From NCBI GenBank assembly GCA_947493745.1, contig CANLSM010000001.1:392870-456869 (forward strand): a DNA stretch of 64,000 bases, read 5' to 3'. This DNA comes from an uncultured Paracoccaceae bacterium. Its GTDB lineage: Bacteria > Pseudomonadota > Alphaproteobacteria > Rhodobacterales > Rhodobacteraceae. The notes beneath the pieces are model-generated. The model made no database searches. It was not told where the DNA came from and worked only from the letters and a program-made list of their open reading frames with translations. A program made the translations under genes and the position numbers. How positions within the stretch are numbered: the first letter of the stretch is position 1; every line of letters starts with the position of its first letter. Below, piece after piece: positions 55,605 to 64,000 of the stretch.

Positions 55605-56132
55605 ATGCGCATTGTTGCACTTGCCCTCTGTCTGATCCCGTTGCCCGCCCTTGGTGACGAAGGCGGAACGCTGAACCCCGAGGAATTGACGCTCAACTCC
55701 GCCATTGCCAAGGCTATCCGGGGCGAGACCAACATGATGGTCTGTGCGCAAGGCTATTTCATAACCAAGGAAGGCCGCCACGAGGAGGCCCGCGCGGTTT
55801 TCCAGAACTGCGCCGAGGCCGGTTATACAGGCGCAATGACCTGGATGTCCTATATGGAGCAGAACGGTCTGGGTGCGCCCGAAGACCCCGCGGCCGCCGC
55901 GGATTGGGATCTGCGCGCGGCTGAGGCCGGTGATCCGGTCGGCCAGTTCAACTATGGTCTTGACCTGATGCGCGGCTATGGCGTGGCGCAGGATGACGCC
56001 GCCGGGCGCTCTTATGTCGATCAGGCTGCAGGTGCCGGGCTCGACATTGCAAAGCGGCTGCAGGCTGCGGACTATGATCTCGACGTGGTCACACCGGATG
56101 CGGACAACTGGAAGTTCGTGCCGATGTTCTGA
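55605..56132 (+). CDS. Exported Sel1-repeat protein
   Basis: 175 residues from ATG 55605 with GGAAGGGAG upstream. Signal peptide 1-17, then tandem Sel1-type (TPR-like) helices: ARAVFQNCAEAGYTGAMTWMSYMEQNGLG and DWDLRAAEAGDPVGQFNYGLDLMRGYG. The two cysteines C47 and C68 could form a disulfide. A periplasmic scaffold role is likely. It ends the rightward operon and its 3' end overlaps the leftward ATPase gene by 61 bases. Confidence 0.82.
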   Translation: MRIVALALCLIPLPALGDEGGTLNPEELTLNSAIAKAIRGETNMMVCAQGYFITKEGRHEEARAVFQNCAEAGYTGAMTWMSYMEQNGLGAPEDPAAAADWDLRAAEAGDPVGQFNYGLDLMRGYGVAQDDAAGRSYVDQAAGAGLDIAKRLQAADYDLDVVTPDADNWKFVPMF

Positions 56133-56725
56133 CGATCCGAGGTGATCGTCGCGGGCGATCCGCCCAACCGGATGATCCGCGTCGCCAGTCGCTGCGCCTC
56201 CGTCTCCGAATGCGTCACGAGAACGGTTGCAATGTCGCGGGCATCGAGCAGACGTTTGGTCAGCGTCAGCATCTCGTCGACAAGCTCCGCATCAAGCGAC
56301 ACGAAGGGCTCGTCCAGCAACAACAGCTGCGGATCGGTCGCGAAGGCACGCGCCAGCGCCAGCCGTCTTTGCTGACCGAGCGACAACTGCCCCGGCAATC
56401 TGTCCTCCAGCCCGTTCAATTCCACATCGCCGAGGCAACTCAGCGCCCGCTCCCGTGTGGCCCGCGTGACCAGTGTGATGTTCTGCAGGGCCGTTCTCCA
56501 GGGCAAAAGGGTGGGTTCCTGAAACACCATGGCGATACGGTCAGGACTTTCGATCTGGCCTGCGAAATCGTCATCGAGCCCGGCCAGAATGCGCAGCAGA
56601 GTGGTCTTGCCGATCCCCGATGGACCTGTCAGCGCGACAGTGGAATGTGGTGCCACCTCCAGATCAAGCGCGCCCAGAACCGGCTCTGCGCCAAATCGCT
56701 TGTGCTTCAGCGTCAACCGGATCAA
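56072..56725 (-). CDS. ABC transporter ATP-binding protein, NitT/TauT-like
   Basis: 217 residues, TTG start overlapping the permease stop (TTGA). Walker A GPSGIGKT (about residue 35), signature LSLGQQRRLALARA, Walker B LLLDEPF. The C-terminal ~25 residues read past the end of the usual domain and overlap the convergent Sel1 gene by 61 bases, so the real stop context is worth checking. It energises the permease and binding protein next to it. Confidence 0.88.
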   Translation of the reverse strand: MIRLTLKHKRFGAEPVLGALDLEVAPHSTVALTGPSGIGKTTLLRILAGLDDDFAGQIESPDRIAMVFQEPTLLPWRTALQNITLVTRATRERALSCLGDVELNGLEDRLPGQLSLGQQRRLALARAFATDPQLLLLDEPFVSLDAELVDEMLTLTKRLLDARDIATVLVTHSETEAQRLATRIIRLGGSPATITSDRQNIGTNFQLSASGVTTSRS

Positions 56726-57486
56726 GCCAGCCTCCAGCGCGCGGCGCGCCGCTCCCAGGGTTGCAGGATCACGGCCTCGATGATCAGCATCACGGCGATG
56801 AAGCTGAGCGCATAGGCCAGCACCATTCCGACATCGAAAAGCTGGAAATAGAGGTGGATCTGAAAGCCGATCCCGTTGGAGCGCCCGAGAAACTCGACCA
56901 CAAGCACGATCTTCCAGATCAAGGAGATACCGGACCGCGCCGAGGAGGCAAAGAACGGCGCCAGTTGGGGGGCGATCACATGGCGCAGACGTGCGAGTCT
57001 CGGCATTGCAAAGACCTGCGCCATGTCATCAAGATCGCGCGCCAGTGCCCGCGCACCCTCGCGCATCGTAACCGTGACGGCCGGGATCTTGTTCAGCGCC
57101 ACCGCCAGAATGGCCGCAGTCTCGGTCAATCCGATCCACAGATAACAAAGCACGATCGTGACCAGTGCGGGCAGGTTGAGAAATACAACAAGCCAGGGGT
57201 CCAGCCACTGGTTCAACCGCCTGCTTTGCCCCATCACGAGCCCCAGCGCGGTACCAATCCCCATCGCGACGCCAAAGGCCAGCAAAACACGCACAAGAGT
57301 GGCAGAGAGATGCACGAACAACTCGCCTGACGCCGCCTCCTGCAGGATCAGCGGACCAACGGCCAGCGGCCCCGGCAACACCGAGGGGTCGCCCTTGGCC
57401 CAGGCAAGCAGGCTCCAGAACGCAAAGAGCGCCAGAAGGGACGCGACAAAGACGCCGCGCCGGTTCTCAGCTTCCCGGTTGGACAA
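56722..57486 (-). CDS. ABC transporter permease, NitT/TauT-like
   Basis: 254 residues, TTG start with GGAGGGGG just upstream, overlapping the 3' end of the binding-protein gene by 20 bases. Six membrane helices with the binding-protein-dependent-transport loop A-x3-L-A-R-L-R-H-V-I-A-P-Q (EAA-like) near residue 150. Forms the channel of the SsuC/TauC-like importer. The substrate is unknown. Confidence 0.88.
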   Translation of the reverse strand: MSNREAENRRGVFVASLLALFAFWSLLAWAKGDPSVLPGPLAVGPLILQEAASGELFVHLSATLVRVLLAFGVAMGIGTALGLVMGQSRRLNQWLDPWLVVFLNLPALVTIVLCYLWIGLTETAAILAVALNKIPAVTVTMREGARALARDLDDMAQVFAMPRLARLRHVIAPQLAPFFASSARSGISLIWKIVLVVEFLGRSNGIGFQIHLYFQLFDVGMVLAYALSFIAVMLIIEAVILQPWERRAARWRLA

Positions 57487-58432
57487 AGACCCCCTCCGGC
57501 AGGGTGGTGGCCTTTCCGACCAGTTCTTCCCCGCCCAGCTCAGCCATCAGCGCCAGCATCTTGGCGGCGGCGTCCTCATCCACTGGTCCGGGTGCCGGGA
57601 TACCTGCCCGAAAGCCTGTTTTCAGGGCTGCGAACTGCGCATCGGTCTTGGCATTCATCATCGGGCGCAGTCGGTCCCACTCGGCATCATCGGTGGCCAG
57701 CATGTCCTTGGCCGCGCGTGATGCTCTTGCCAGCCCCTCGACCAGATCCGGGCTTTCGCGCAGCATCTCGCCCTTGACCACGTAGCCCAGAAGCGGTGTC
57801 TCGGGATCCAGCCCCAACGCCTCCGCTGCATCCGAGACCAGGACCAGGGATCTCATCCCCGCCGCCTCCATCTTGGCCGTGAAATGCCAGAAATTGATCG
57901 CACCCGCGATGTCACCATCCAGCGCGGTCTTGAAGATAAGTGGCGGTGCACCGAACACCTGCTCGGTCTCTTCCTTCAGGTCCACCCCCTCGCGGGCGGC
58001 GAGCGCCTGAAGGATTAGCCAGCTCTTGTCGAGCGGTCCGCCCGCAATGCCGATCTTTGCGCCTGCCAGATCACCGAGGCTCCGGGCGGGACTGTCGCGT
58101 GGCACCATCAATCCCCCGACGGCCTTGGAATAAGGAATGAAAACATAGTCGAACCCGGCCGCCCGTTGACGGGCGACCCAGAGCCAGTCCGAGACAATCA
58201 CATCCGCCTCACCGCCCTGAAAGGCGACCTTCGCGGCGGCTCCGCCGGCAACATCCTGAACCACCAGCTCAAACCCGTTCCGACCATCAAGATCATGATG
58301 TGTGATCGTGTCCAGTTCCCATTTCACGGTGCCGAACTTCAGGACCGAAATCCGCAAAGGCTCCGCCTGCACGATGCCCGAGATGGCAACAATGCCAACC
58401 ACCGCGATCCATGCCCCAAGACCCTTGAACAT
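57467..58432 (-). CDS. ABC transporter substrate-binding protein, NitT/TauT-like
   Basis: 321 residues. Two consecutive ATGs (58435 and 58432); the second has the better spacing to GGGGAGG. Signal peptide 1-22, then an SsuA/TauA-type fold ([59 protein letters not shown]). First gene of a three-gene importer, divergent from the quinoprotein dehydrogenase across a 281-base region, so coregulation with alcohol oxidation is plausible. Sulfonates, nitrate, a pyrimidine or a metal-related ligand are all conceivable. Confidence 0.86.
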   Translation of the reverse strand: MFKGLGAWIAVVGIVAISGIVQAEPLRISVLKFGTVKWELDTITHHDLDGRNGFELVVQDVAGGAAAKVAFQGGEADVIVSDWLWVARQRAAGFDYVFIPYSKAVGGLMVPRDSPARSLGDLAGAKIGIAGGPLDKSWLILQALAAREGVDLKEETEQVFGAPPLIFKTALDGDIAGAINFWHFTAKMEAAGMRSLVLVSDAAEALGLDPETPLLGYVVKGEMLRESPDLVEGLARASRAAKDMLATDDAEWDRLRPMMNAKTDAQFAALKTGFRAGIPAPGPVDEDAAAKMLALMAELGGEELVGKATTLPEGVFVQPGS

Positions 58433-58525
58433 CATTTTCCTCCCCAGACCGAAATTCCATATGCTTGCCCAGACTAAACACCATAGCTGCGTGCACGGCA
58501 TATAAGACAAAGGGCGCAAATGCGG

Positions 58526-58560
58526 CCTTCTTCTTGGGCAAAATATCCCCGCCGGAGGCA
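58526..58560 (-). repeat. Dispersed Rhodobacteraceae-type intergenic repeat motif
   Basis: The minus strand reads CCTCCGGCGGGGATATTTTG followed by CCCAAGAAGAAGG. I recognise closely similar motifs as abundant intergenic repeats in Rhodobacteraceae genomes. Only one clear copy is seen here. It lies between the divergent ABC binding-protein and dehydrogenase genes. Identification rests on memory of the motif, not on a search. Confidence 0.45.
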
Positions 58561-58713
58561 TGCGACGCGCCAATCCGCACATCGCCAGCCCCCCTACGAC
58601 CTTTGTTCAATTTCAATGGATCCCGTTGTGAGGGAAACTTTATTGCGTGTCGAAAGCTGCCCTTTTGGCGCAGGCTCGATGGAAAAAGAGAAAACAATCA
58701 GGGGAGGAAGCGC

Positions 58714-60474
58714 ATGAACCGGTTCATCTTGGCCGCATGTGCAGGTCTTATGGCAACAGGCGTTGCCTGGGCGGATGTCACGGAAGAGGATTTGCTGAAC
58801 GATCAGGCGACGACCGATCAGATCCTGACAAACGGAATGGGGCGGCACCTGCAACGCTACAGCCCGCTCGATACACTCAATCAGGACAATGTGAAAAACC
58901 TTGTTCCGGCCTGGGCATTTTCGCTTGGCGGCGAGAAACAGCGCGGTCAGGAGACCCAGCCACTGATTTATGACGGGGTGATGTACATCACCGGCTCCTA
59001 CTCGCGGCTTTATGCGATCGACCTGAAAACCGGCCAGGAGCTCTGGCAGTATGATGCCCGCCTGCCCGAAGGCATCCTGCCCTGCTGCGATGTGGTCAAT
59101 CGCGGCGGCGCGATCTATGGCGACAAGATTTTCTTCGGCACGCTTGATGCACGTATCGTGGCGCTTGACCTGAAGACCGGCGATGTCGTCTGGCGCAAGC
59201 AGATCGCGGACTACAAGGCTGGCTACTCCTATACTGCCGCACCAATCATCGTCGATGGTCTCGTGATCACCGGCAATTCGGGCGGCGAGTTCGGGATCGT
59301 CGGCGAAGTGCAGGCGCGTGATGCGGAGACCGGCGATCTGGTCTGGACCCGTCCGGTGATCGAGGGGCACATGGGTACGCTCAACGGCGAGGAAAGTACC
59401 ATGACAGGCACGCTGAACGCGACCTGGCCCGGTGACATGTGGAAGACGGGTGGCGGAGCCACCTGGCTCGGCGGGTCCTATGATGCCGAAACCGATACGC
59501 TGGTCTTCGGTGCGGGCAACCCGGCACCCTGGAACAGCTATCTGCGCGCGGCCGGAAACCCGGAAGGCACCGAGGGCGACAATCTTTATGCGGCCAGCCG
59601 CATCGGCATTGACCCCTCGAACGGAGAGATCAAGTGGCACTTCCAGACCACCCCGCGGGAGGGATGGGACTATGACGGTGTGAACGAGGTCGTGGCCTAT
59701 ACCGACAATGACGGCAACAAACGCTATGCCACAGCCGATCGAAATGGGTTCTTCTATGTTCTCAACCGCGAGGATGGAGCCTTCGTGGCCGCATATCCTT
59801 TCGTGAAGGACATCTCCTGGGCTGATGGCATCGACGAGCAGGGTCGCCCGATCTTCAACGAGGCGAACCGGCCCGGCGATCCGACAGCGGCCGCGGATGG
59901 CCAGAAGGGGAGCACAGTTTTTGCCGTTCCCTCCTTCCTGGGTGGCAAGAACTGGATGCCGATGGCCTTCTCCCAGAAAACCGGCAATTTCTATGTGCCG
60001 TCCAACGAGTGGGGCATGGACCTCTGGAACGAGCCGATCTCCTATAAGAAAGGGGCCGCCTATCTTGGGGCCGGTTTCACGATCAAACCGCTCTTTGAGG
60101 ACTATATCGGCTCGCTGAAGGCGATTGACCCGATCACAGGCGAGGTGAAATGGGAGTACAAGAACCAGGCGCCGCTCTGGGGTGGTGTCATGACGACCGC
60201 TGGCGGTCTGGTCTTTACCGGAACGCCGGAGGGCGAATTCAAGGCCTTCAATGACGAGACCGGGGAGGAACTCTGGTCCTTCCAGACCGGCTCGGGCATC
60301 GTCGGCCAGCCGGTCACCTGGATGCAGGATGGCGAGCAGTACGTCTCGGTCATCTCGGGCTGGGGTGGAGCGGTTCCGCTTTGGGGCGGTGAAGTTGCCA
60401 AGGAAGTCAGCTACCTCAACCAGGGTGGGCTGCTCTGGACATTCCGCCTGCCTGAACAGCTGGCCTCCAACTAG
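58714..60474 (+). CDS. PQQ-dependent alcohol dehydrogenase of the lanthanide-dependent type
   Basis: 586 residues from ATG 58714 with GGGGAGGA upstream; signal peptide 1-20. Eight-bladed quinoprotein propeller: vicinal disulfide C124-C125, metal/cofactor residues E192 and N269 (GAGNPAPWN), and catalytic D319 in GWDYDG. The residue two positions on is D321, the extra aspartate that marks lanthanide-dependent enzymes (XoxF, ExaF, PedH); calcium enzymes such as MxaF have Ala there. The segment EGDNLYAAS is closer to ethanol dehydrogenases (ExaA/PedE/PedH group) than to XoxF, so a broad-range alcohol substrate is likely. No fused heme domain; the separate cytochrome c (51096-51776) is the presumed acceptor. 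Confidence 0.92.
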   Translation: MNRFILAACAGLMATGVAWADVTEEDLLNDQATTDQILTNGMGRHLQRYSPLDTLNQDNVKNLVPAWAFSLGGEKQRGQETQPLIYDGVMYITGSYSRLYAIDLKTGQELWQYDARLPEGILPCCDVVNRGGAIYGDKIFFGTLDARIVALDLKTGDVVWRKQIADYKAGYSYTAAPIIVDGLVITGNSGGEFGIVGEVQARDAETGDLVWTRPVIEGHMGTLNGEESTMTGTLNATWPGDMWKTGGGATWLGGSYDAETDTLVFGAGNPAPWNSYLRAAGNPEGTEGDNLYAASRIGIDPSNGEIKWHFQTTPREGWDYDGVNEVVAYTDNDGNKRYATADRNGFFYVLNREDGAFVAAYPFVKDISWADGIDEQGRPIFNEANRPGDPTAAADGQKGSTVFAVPSFLGGKNWMPMAFSQKTGNFYVPSNEWGMDLWNEPISYKKGAAYLGAGFTIKPLFEDYIGSLKAIDPITGEVKWEYKNQAPLWGGVMTTAGGLVFTGTPEGEFKAFNDETGEELWSFQTGSGIVGQPVTWMQDGEQYVSVISGWGGAVPLWGGEVAKEVSYLNQGGLLWTFRLPEQLASN

Positions 60475-60497
60475 GGCCTGCCGTTCACAAGACAACA

Positions 60498-60523
60498 GCA
60501 CGTCCTCATCCCCGAGGGCGTGC
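60498..60523 (+). terminator. Intrinsic terminator candidate after the quinoprotein gene
   Basis: GCACGTCCTC pairs with GAGGGCGTGC (one G-U pair) around a 6-base loop and is followed by ATTTATT. It starts 24 bases after the stop codon of the dehydrogenase gene. Confidence 0.65.
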
Positions 60524-60537
60524 ATTTATTGAGATAT

Positions 60538-60566
60538 TCTGGCCCGTCTTGTTCTCTCTGGCCCGT
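60538..60566. promoter_or_regulatory. Direct repeat TCTGGCCCGT spaced by 19 bp
   Basis: TCTGGCCCGT occurs at 60538-60547 and 60557-60566, a 19-bp period of nearly two helical turns, 41 to 69 bases before the response-regulator start. Both copies would face one side of the helix, as expected for an activator binding site. Confidence 0.45.
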
Positions 60567-60606
60567 TTTATGATAGCATTGAGGTCACACCATTTACGGA
60601 AAGCTC

Positions 60607-61308
60607 ATGGAACCCGCAGCGCTCGATGAACTGACGCTCAAGAATGTCCTTATCGTGGATGATCACCCGCTTTTTTGCGATGCGCTTTCAATGACGCTGA
60701 AGTCGGCCTTGCCGGTTCAAAAGATCAACACGACCACCACGATCGGGGAGGCGTTCGAGCGGCTGGAGAACGGCCTTGTGCCCGACATGATCTTTCTCGA
60801 TCTCAATCTGCCGGACGCCGAGGGTCTTGATGGCCTGATCCGACTGAAAGGTATTGCCGACCATATCCCCGTGATCATCGTGTCTTCCATGGCAGAGAAC
60901 CGGTTGATCGGTCTGGCCATCGAGGCGGGTGCCTCGGGATTTGTTCCCAAGCATTCCCAGAGAGACGTGTTTCTGGAGGCGATCAGCACGGTTCTGAGGG
61001 GTGAATCCTTCGTCCCGGACACCTATCTCGCCATTGGTGCCAAAGCGGAACCCAATGCGGACGGGGCCGAGACCGTGCGTCGGCTGACATCGTTGACACA
61101 GCAGCAGTCGCGCATCCTGCATTATGTCTGCGAGGGTAAGCTGAACAAGCAGATCGCTTACGAACTCTCGATTGCCGAGACAACCGTGAAGGCCCATATC
61201 ACGGCGATCTTGCGCAAGCTTGGCGTGCAGAACCGGACCCAGGCAGTGTTGCTCGCCCGCTCCACCCAGTTCTCGAACCTGCTCGTCAAGGACCCTGTTC
61301 AACACTAG
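60607..61308 (+). CDS. NarL/FixJ-family response regulator, candidate controller of the quinoprotein island
   Basis: 233 residues. Receiver domain with acidic pair D18-D19, phospho-acceptor D65 (IFLDLNLPDAEG), S/T switch in IIVSSM and Lys in VPKHSQ; then a LuxR-type helix-turn-helix (LTQQQSRILHYVCEGKLNKQIAYELSIAETTVKAHITAILRKLGV). Response regulators of this build (ExaE/AgmR, PedR1, MxaB types) control PQQ alcohol dehydrogenases. It follows the dehydrogenase gene past a terminator, and no histidine kinase is adjacent. The family is certain; the target is inferred. Confidence 0.9.
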   Translation: MEPAALDELTLKNVLIVDDHPLFCDALSMTLKSALPVQKINTTTTIGEAFERLENGLVPDMIFLDLNLPDAEGLDGLIRLKGIADHIPVIIVSSMAENRLIGLAIEAGASGFVPKHSQRDVFLEAISTVLRGESFVPDTYLAIGAKAEPNADGAETVRRLTSLTQQQSRILHYVCEGKLNKQIAYELSIAETTVKAHITAILRKLGVQNRTQAVLLARSTQFSNLLVKDPVQH

Positions 61309-61312
61309 GCCG

Positions 61313-64000
61313 CTACCAGCTGACCTGCTCGATCCCTTCGAAGTTCACGATGCCACCATCGTCGAAGACAATGGTACCTGATGCATCCTGTGACAGATCA
61401 AGCTGACCGTCCTGCATTCCGGTTATGGTCTGCCCCGCATCAAGCGTCAGTGTCCAACCGTCCCCGCTGGCCCCTGAATTGTCGCCATTGACCGTGACCG
61501 GCCCTTCCATGTTGTCGAGCGCGATGATGTCGGCCCAGCTTCCACCGCCGCCCTGAACAGTATCCGTGCCGTCATTCGAGCCGACCACGATAGTGTCGCT
61601 TCCACTGCCTCCGATGATCAGATCATCACCGGAGCCGCCGGTCAGGATGTCGTCACCACCGCCGCCGTTCAGCGTATCGTGGCCGGAAAGACCGTAGATG
61701 ATATCGACGCCGTCACCACCGACCAGCAGGTCGCCTTCGTCGGATTCAAGCGTGGTCGAGACGCTGGTGATGCCATAGTCCGAAGACCTAACATCGTCAT
61801 CATCATCGTCACTTCCTGAAATCTCGGGATTTGCGGTGAAGACGATCGTGTCAAACGCACCGTGACCCGAGATGTTCACAGTTCCCGAGCCGCTGTTGGT
61901 GCCCTGTTCGACGAAATCCGCTTCCGCCACCAGGATACCGTCATTGTAGATCGCCCAGTGCCCCTCCTCCGCATAGGAATAGGTGTAGAGGTTCTGAAAG
62001 GAGAACGAAGCTTCCGTCGTGTCGGTGTCGAAGGTCACCGTCACATTCTCCGAAATACCGGCGTTGTGATCATAGGCGATCTGGCCATAGACCGAGTTGT
62101 CGCCATCGCTGGCAGTTCCGTTGGCCCCAAAGGCGGCGCCTCCGGCAGAGTAGGTTCCGACATTGTCGATGGTCGCGGAGGTCAATGCGCCGTTCACGAC
62201 ATTCTGCGCCGTGACCGTGTAGCCCGATCCGGTATCGGAGACATTGCTGGCGGTGATGCTGACGTCCGTGAACTCCGGATTTGGCGTGCCGATCCTGATC
62301 GAAGCGCTTTCGTCATGGGTCAGGCCCAGCGTATCGGTCGCTCGGGTGGTGACGGTTTCCTCAAACGGAGAGGTCAGCGATTGATTCTGCGTGACCGTGA
62401 TCTGCCCGCTGTCCGCATCAATTGCAAAGCGGCCACCTGCGTCGTCGACCAACTCGTATGTGAAGGTCTCCGTCGGGTAGTCTTCGGCGAAGTTGCTGAC
62501 CGTCGCGACGACCGTGTCGGCTTCCAGCCCGCCCGCGCTGTTGATAGCGGCCACATCGGAGACATCGCCCCAGGGCGCGCCCGTATCGGGGTTGGCGGCA
62601 ATGCCCCCAACCTCGGTATCGCCACGCAGAGTGATCTGATAATCGCCCTGGCTGTACCCCTGCGAAGGATAGTCGGTGTCGGTTCGCATGGCCTCCGTTG
62701 AGCCCATCGGATAGGGACCGATGGCCAGAACATACTCCCCTGCTTCCAGGTCCGTCATGAAAAGGTAGGAGTCATTGACCGAGGTGCTGCCGTCCGAGCC
62801 TTGGGAGCTCTGATCATTCGCGGCAATCGTGGTGTAGCTGCCGTCGCCATTGTCGCGGAGCAGGAAGATCTCCGTGTCCAATGTGCTGCCATTGAAGTTG
62901 CGCGCCAGAACGTCGATCTCCAGATCGCCACCGGCATGGTCGAGATCCCAATGATCGACAGATTTGTCGCCGTCCGAATTGCTTTCGATGGAGCCGGTCA
63001 GCAGTGTCCGGGGTTCGGCCTCGGTGATGTCATTGATGGCTTCATTGCTTTCGAACCGGAATTCCGGTGGCTGGTCGGCGCGCGCCTGCCTTTCGGCCTC
63101 GATCTGCATGTCGGCGGCGGAATAGGATGTGCCGTTGAAGGAGAAGGTCTCGATGTTTCGCACGGTGTCGGTGCCTTCATCGAGGCCGTCGGCGCTGGTC
63201 CGATCGGAGATCGTGAAGGTCTCGCCTGCCGCGTCATAGCTGATCGCATAATCGGTCAGATCGCCCGCGTAAAACGCCGTATCCGCGCCTTCGCCGCCGT
63301 CGAGCCGATCCGATCCGGCCCCGCCCGTCAGCGCGTCATCGCCCGCGCCTGCGTCGATCTCGTCATCATCGTCCCCGCCAAAGAGATTGTCGGCACCGGC
63401 TCCGCCTTCGAGCCGGTCTGCGCCTGCCCCGCCGGACAGGGCATCATCTCCGTCATCTCCGAGGAGAGTGTCATCCCCCGCGCCGCCCAGAAGGGTGTCC
63501 GCCCCGCCATTGCCGGTGATCACATCATCGCCCATGCCGCCGGTCACCGAAATCTCGGTCACCCCTGCCTCGGTGAATTCCACGCCCCCATCCGCAAGCT
63601 CAAGCGCCTCGGAGATGTCCTGAACGGTGATTTCGATCTGCTGGATGGGGCCATCAGCATAGCCGTCATTGGCCACCACATGGACCCTGACGTTGTCGCT
63701 GGTCTCATAGTCGAAGACGGACCCATCGGTCACGCGGATCTCATTGCCGACGATCTCGAGCCCTGCCGCTGAGATGTCGTTGCCATGGGCATCAACGAAG
63801 CGGAAGCTGTGGGTGTCCTGGCTATCCACATCGGATGCGGACATGATCGACACGACGGTCCCTGACGCAGCATTCTCAGCGACCCGATCTCCACTGCTTG
63901 TGACGGCATCAGGTGCCGTATTGGCCTGCCTTTCGGCCTCGATCTGCATGTCGGCGGCGGAATAGGATGTGCCGTTGAAGGAGAAGGTCTCGATGTTTCG
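61313..64000 (-). CDS. Very large RTX/cadherin-like secreted protein, C-terminal part (5' end outside window)
   Basis: The frame is open to the right edge, so the visible 895 residues are the C-terminus of a longer protein. From the left edge of the protein fragment: a repeat-unit end ([19 protein letters not shown]), a cadherin-like domain (ENAASG to EITVQDIS), a block of about eight RTX nonapeptides ([15 protein letters not shown] and similar, calcium-binding), a second identical repeat-unit end, a pre-peptidase-like beta-sandwich (about 320-460), another cadherin-like module, a PPC/lectin-like domain, a further RTX block ([19 protein letters not shown]) and a C-terminal segment typical of type I secretion signals. 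Likely an adhesin. An acidic DDDDDD stretch is near 740. No type I exporter genes are in the window. Confidence 0.88.
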   Translation of the reverse strand, partial: RNIETFSFNGTSYSAADMQIEAERQANTAPDAVTSSGDRVAENAASGTVVSIMSASDVDSQDTHSFRFVDAHGNDISAAGLEIVGNEIRVTDGSVFDYETSDNVRVHVVANDGYADGPIQQIEITVQDISEALELADGGVEFTEAGVTEISVTGGMGDDVITGNGGADTLLGGAGDDTLLGDDGDDALSGGAGADRLEGGAGADNLFGGDDDDEIDAGAGDDALTGGAGSDRLDGGEGADTAFYAGDLTDYAISYDAAGETFTISDRTSADGLDEGTDTVRNIETFSFNGTSYSAADMQIEAERQARADQPPEFRFESNEAINDITEAEPRTLLTGSIESNSDGDKSVDHWDLDHAGGDLEIDVLARNFNGSTLDTEIFLLRDNGDGSYTTIAANDQSSQGSDGSTSVNDSYLFMTDLEAGEYVLAIGPYPMGSTEAMRTDTDYPSQGYSQGDYQITLRGDTEVGGIAANPDTGAPWGDVSDVAAINSAGGLEADTVVATVSNFAEDYPTETFTYELVDDAGGRFAIDADSGQITVTQNQSLTSPFEETVTTRATDTLGLTHDESASIRIGTPNPEFTDVSITASNVSDTGSGYTVTAQNVVNGALTSATIDNVGTYSAGGAAFGANGTASDGDNSVYGQIAYDHNAGISENVTVTFDTDTTEASFSFQNLYTYSYAEEGHWAIYNDGILVAEADFVEQGTNSGSGTVNISGHGAFDTIVFTANPEISGSDDDDDDVRSSDYGITSVSTTLESDEGDLLVGGDGVDIIYGLSGHDTLNGGGGDDILTGGSGDDLIIGGSGSDTIVVGSNDGTDTVQGGGGSWADIIALDNMEGPVTVNGDNSGASGDGWTLTLDAGQTITGMQDGQLDLSQDASGTIVFDDGGIVNFEGIEQVSW
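63084..63160. repeat. First copy of a 77-bp exact repeat inside the RTX gene
   Basis: Identical over 77 bases to 63924-64000, 840 bp (280 codons) away, and cut by the window edge, so the true match may be longer. Both copies encode the same [21 protein letters not shown] segment in frame. Exact identity at third positions points to recent duplication or gene conversion of the module. Confidence 0.92.
63924..64000. repeat. Second copy of the 77-bp exact repeat, reaching the window edge
   Basis: Matches 63084-63160 base for base. Its continuation beyond position 64000 cannot be seen, so further modules may follow upstream in the gene. Confidence 0.92.

Noticed and set aside
58714..60474. Classical calcium methanol dehydrogenase MxaF
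   Set aside because: Asp at the position after WDY where MxaF has Ala, no mxaI nearby, and the EGDNLYAAS segment points to the ethanol dehydrogenase group.
58594..60525. 643-codon open frame on the - strand opposite the quinoprotein dehydrogenase
   Set aside because: A mirror of the strong codon bias of the dehydrogenase; no family motif.
1..64000. CRISPR arrays, tRNA or rRNA genes, insertion sequences or prophage
   Set aside because: No regularly spaced direct repeats, tRNA-like cloverleaf, rRNA signature, transposase or phage gene was found in the gaps.

Overview
The window looks like a chromosomal segment of a denitrifying member of the Rhodobacteraceae (Roseobacter-type alphaproteobacterium). 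Supporting signs are high GC, an Irr-type Fur regulator divergent from fabA-fabB-fabI, a Ros/MucR regulator, the rpsA/sppA/ihfB/lapA/trpF/trpB and cmk/aroA neighbourhoods, Cu-type NirK with NirV, and a norCBQD operon preceded by a TTGCG-N4-CACAA box. No rRNA, tRNA, IS element, prophage or CRISPR array was seen.

Layout. 1-1021: the 5' part of a MASE1 membrane sensor with a stand-alone receiver protein. 1126-10298: nitrite and nitric oxide respiration. Pseudoazurin, nirK and nirV read leftward; an NnrR-like Crp/Fnr regulator, norC, norB, norQ, norD and two tiny membrane proteins read rightward; a DUF1858 redox-disulfide protein lies between. Two TTG-N8-CAA boxes sit in the two divergent promoter regions. 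10299-10731 is gene-free but rich in inverted repeats. 10732-18532: housekeeping genes on the minus strand (trpB, trpF, lapA, ihfB, sppA, rpsA, cmk, a GFA-family protein, aroA). 18713-21238: a chemoreceptor ending in a CheR-tether-like pentapeptide. 21245-27888: trmB, lnt, corC-like, ybeY, phoH, miaB, mucR. 27982-40048: assorted metabolic genes and a small secreted protein built of three repeats. 40043-43217: fabI, fabB, fabA and irr.

43278-46225 holds nosR and nosX without nosZDFYL. 46262-50130 encodes a form-II CoxSLM-type molybdenum hydroxylase. 50209-61308 is a quinoprotein alcohol oxidation island. Its PQQ dehydrogenase has the extra aspartate typical of lanthanide-dependent enzymes. Around it are an MxaJ/XoxJ-like binding protein, a cytochrome c with a long C-terminal extension, a translationally coupled binding protein/beta-propeller/ATPase/permease operon resembling lanthanide-uptake (lut-type) clusters, a Sel1 protein, a second NitT/TauT-type ABC transporter and a NarL/FixJ response regulator. 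The right edge is the C-terminal ~895 residues of a very large RTX/cadherin-like secreted protein.

How the parts work together: NirK reduces nitrite to NO with electrons from periplasmic carriers, NorCB reduces NO to N2O, and the NnrR-like factor probably senses NO and drives both arms. NosX would flavinylate NosR for N2O respiration, but the reductase itself must lie elsewhere or be absent. The quinoprotein island would oxidise alcohols in the periplasm, pass electrons to its cytochrome c, and import or handle the metal and cofactor.

The most notable points are a pseudoazurin lacking one copper-ligand histidine (His to Asp), a nosR-nosX pair with no nosZ, the lanthanide-type quinoprotein next to two ABC systems, a small three-repeat secreted protein, a MucR without two zinc ligands, and several strong intergenic hairpins.
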